From: Ichthyophonus hoferi
Lineage: Eukaryota; Opisthokonta; Ichthyosporea; Ichthyophonida; Ichthyophonidae
Direction of reading: 5' to 3'
Assembly: GCA_002751075.1 (NCBI GenBank)
Contig: NAOQ01000044.1
Span: 126,820 to 146,561 of the forward strand
Length of the DNA stretch: 19,742 bases
Within the stretch, counting starts at the first letter, position 1. Each line of letters starts with the position of its first letter. The notes under the pieces are model-generated. The model was not told where the DNA came from, made no database searches, and saw only the letters and a list, made by a program, of their open reading frames with translations. Both the position numbers and the translations under genes were made by a program. Shown one piece after another: positions 19,576 to 19,742 of this stretch.

Positions 19576-19742
19576 ACACACTACATACTACACTACACAC
19601 TACATACTACATACTACACACTGCATACTACATACTATACACTGCATACTACATACTACACACTACATACTACACACTACATACTACACACTGCATACTA
19701 CATACTACACACTACATACTACATACTACACACTACATACTA
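19576..19742. repeat. CATACTAC-type satellite running off the window
   Basis: Interleaved words CATACTAC, ACACTAC and ACACTGCATACTAC continue without a break to the last base, so the array is at least 167 bp and its end is not seen. Units of about 8 and 7 bp combine into longer repeats of roughly 23-38 bp. It is not a telomere-type repeat. Confidence 0.9.

Noticed and set aside
1-19742. Retroelement, Polinton or other virus-like fossil
   Set aside because: No reverse transcriptase, integrase, protease, capsid or polymerase motif and no long terminal repeats were seen on either strand.
1-19742. tRNA, rRNA or CRISPR features
   Set aside because: No tRNA B-box (GGTTCGAANCC) word, no rRNA-like sequence, and no regularly spaced identical repeats with unique spacers were seen.

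Overview
The window looks like AT-rich nuclear DNA of an animal. Short spliced genes with GT..AG introns and phase-consistent exons are separated by long non-coding stretches rich in TA, ATAC and other simple repeats. A C-terminal SH2 adaptor with tyrosine motifs and a PHD-finger protein both point to an animal or a close relative. A sponge or another early-branching animal would fit, but that is inference. I see no prokaryotic operon signals, no tRNA or rRNA gene, no CRISPR array and no recognisable retroelement or DNA transposon gene.

Four spliced genes, all on the + strand, can be reconstructed by joining exons in phase. (1) 371-2500 encodes a small PHD-finger protein with a C-terminal helical tail. 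(2) 4320-5943 encodes a 143-residue homologue of LTO1 (ORAOV1), the Gly-X3 repeat adaptor that with YAE1 helps load the iron-sulfur cluster onto ABCE1/Rli1. (3) 9810-13892 encodes a 929-residue, mostly disordered scaffold with tyrosine motifs (DYESP, YENI, YEDP) and a C-terminal SH2 domain. (4) 17641-19444 encodes a 98-residue protein I do not recognise.

Between the genes, 2.6-4.1 kb, 6-9.8 kb and 14-16.7 kb hold no convincing gene. They contain diverged tandem and dispersed repeats, TA runs, and an evident excess of CCAAT/ATTGG words, including three copies of the palindrome ATTGGCCAAT. The window ends in a CATACTAC-type satellite that runs off the edge.

The most unusual feature is gene 4. 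All three of its introns carry local tandem duplications at a splice site: a 91-bp duplication over the first donor, which creates an in-phase 18-nt candidate microexon; a 24-bp duplication of the branch-point region of intron 2; and a ten-copy 25-bp minisatellite running into the acceptor of intron 3. Gene 3 may be an early SLP-76/BLNK-style signalling scaffold. The four genes show no obvious functional link beyond sharing a strand.
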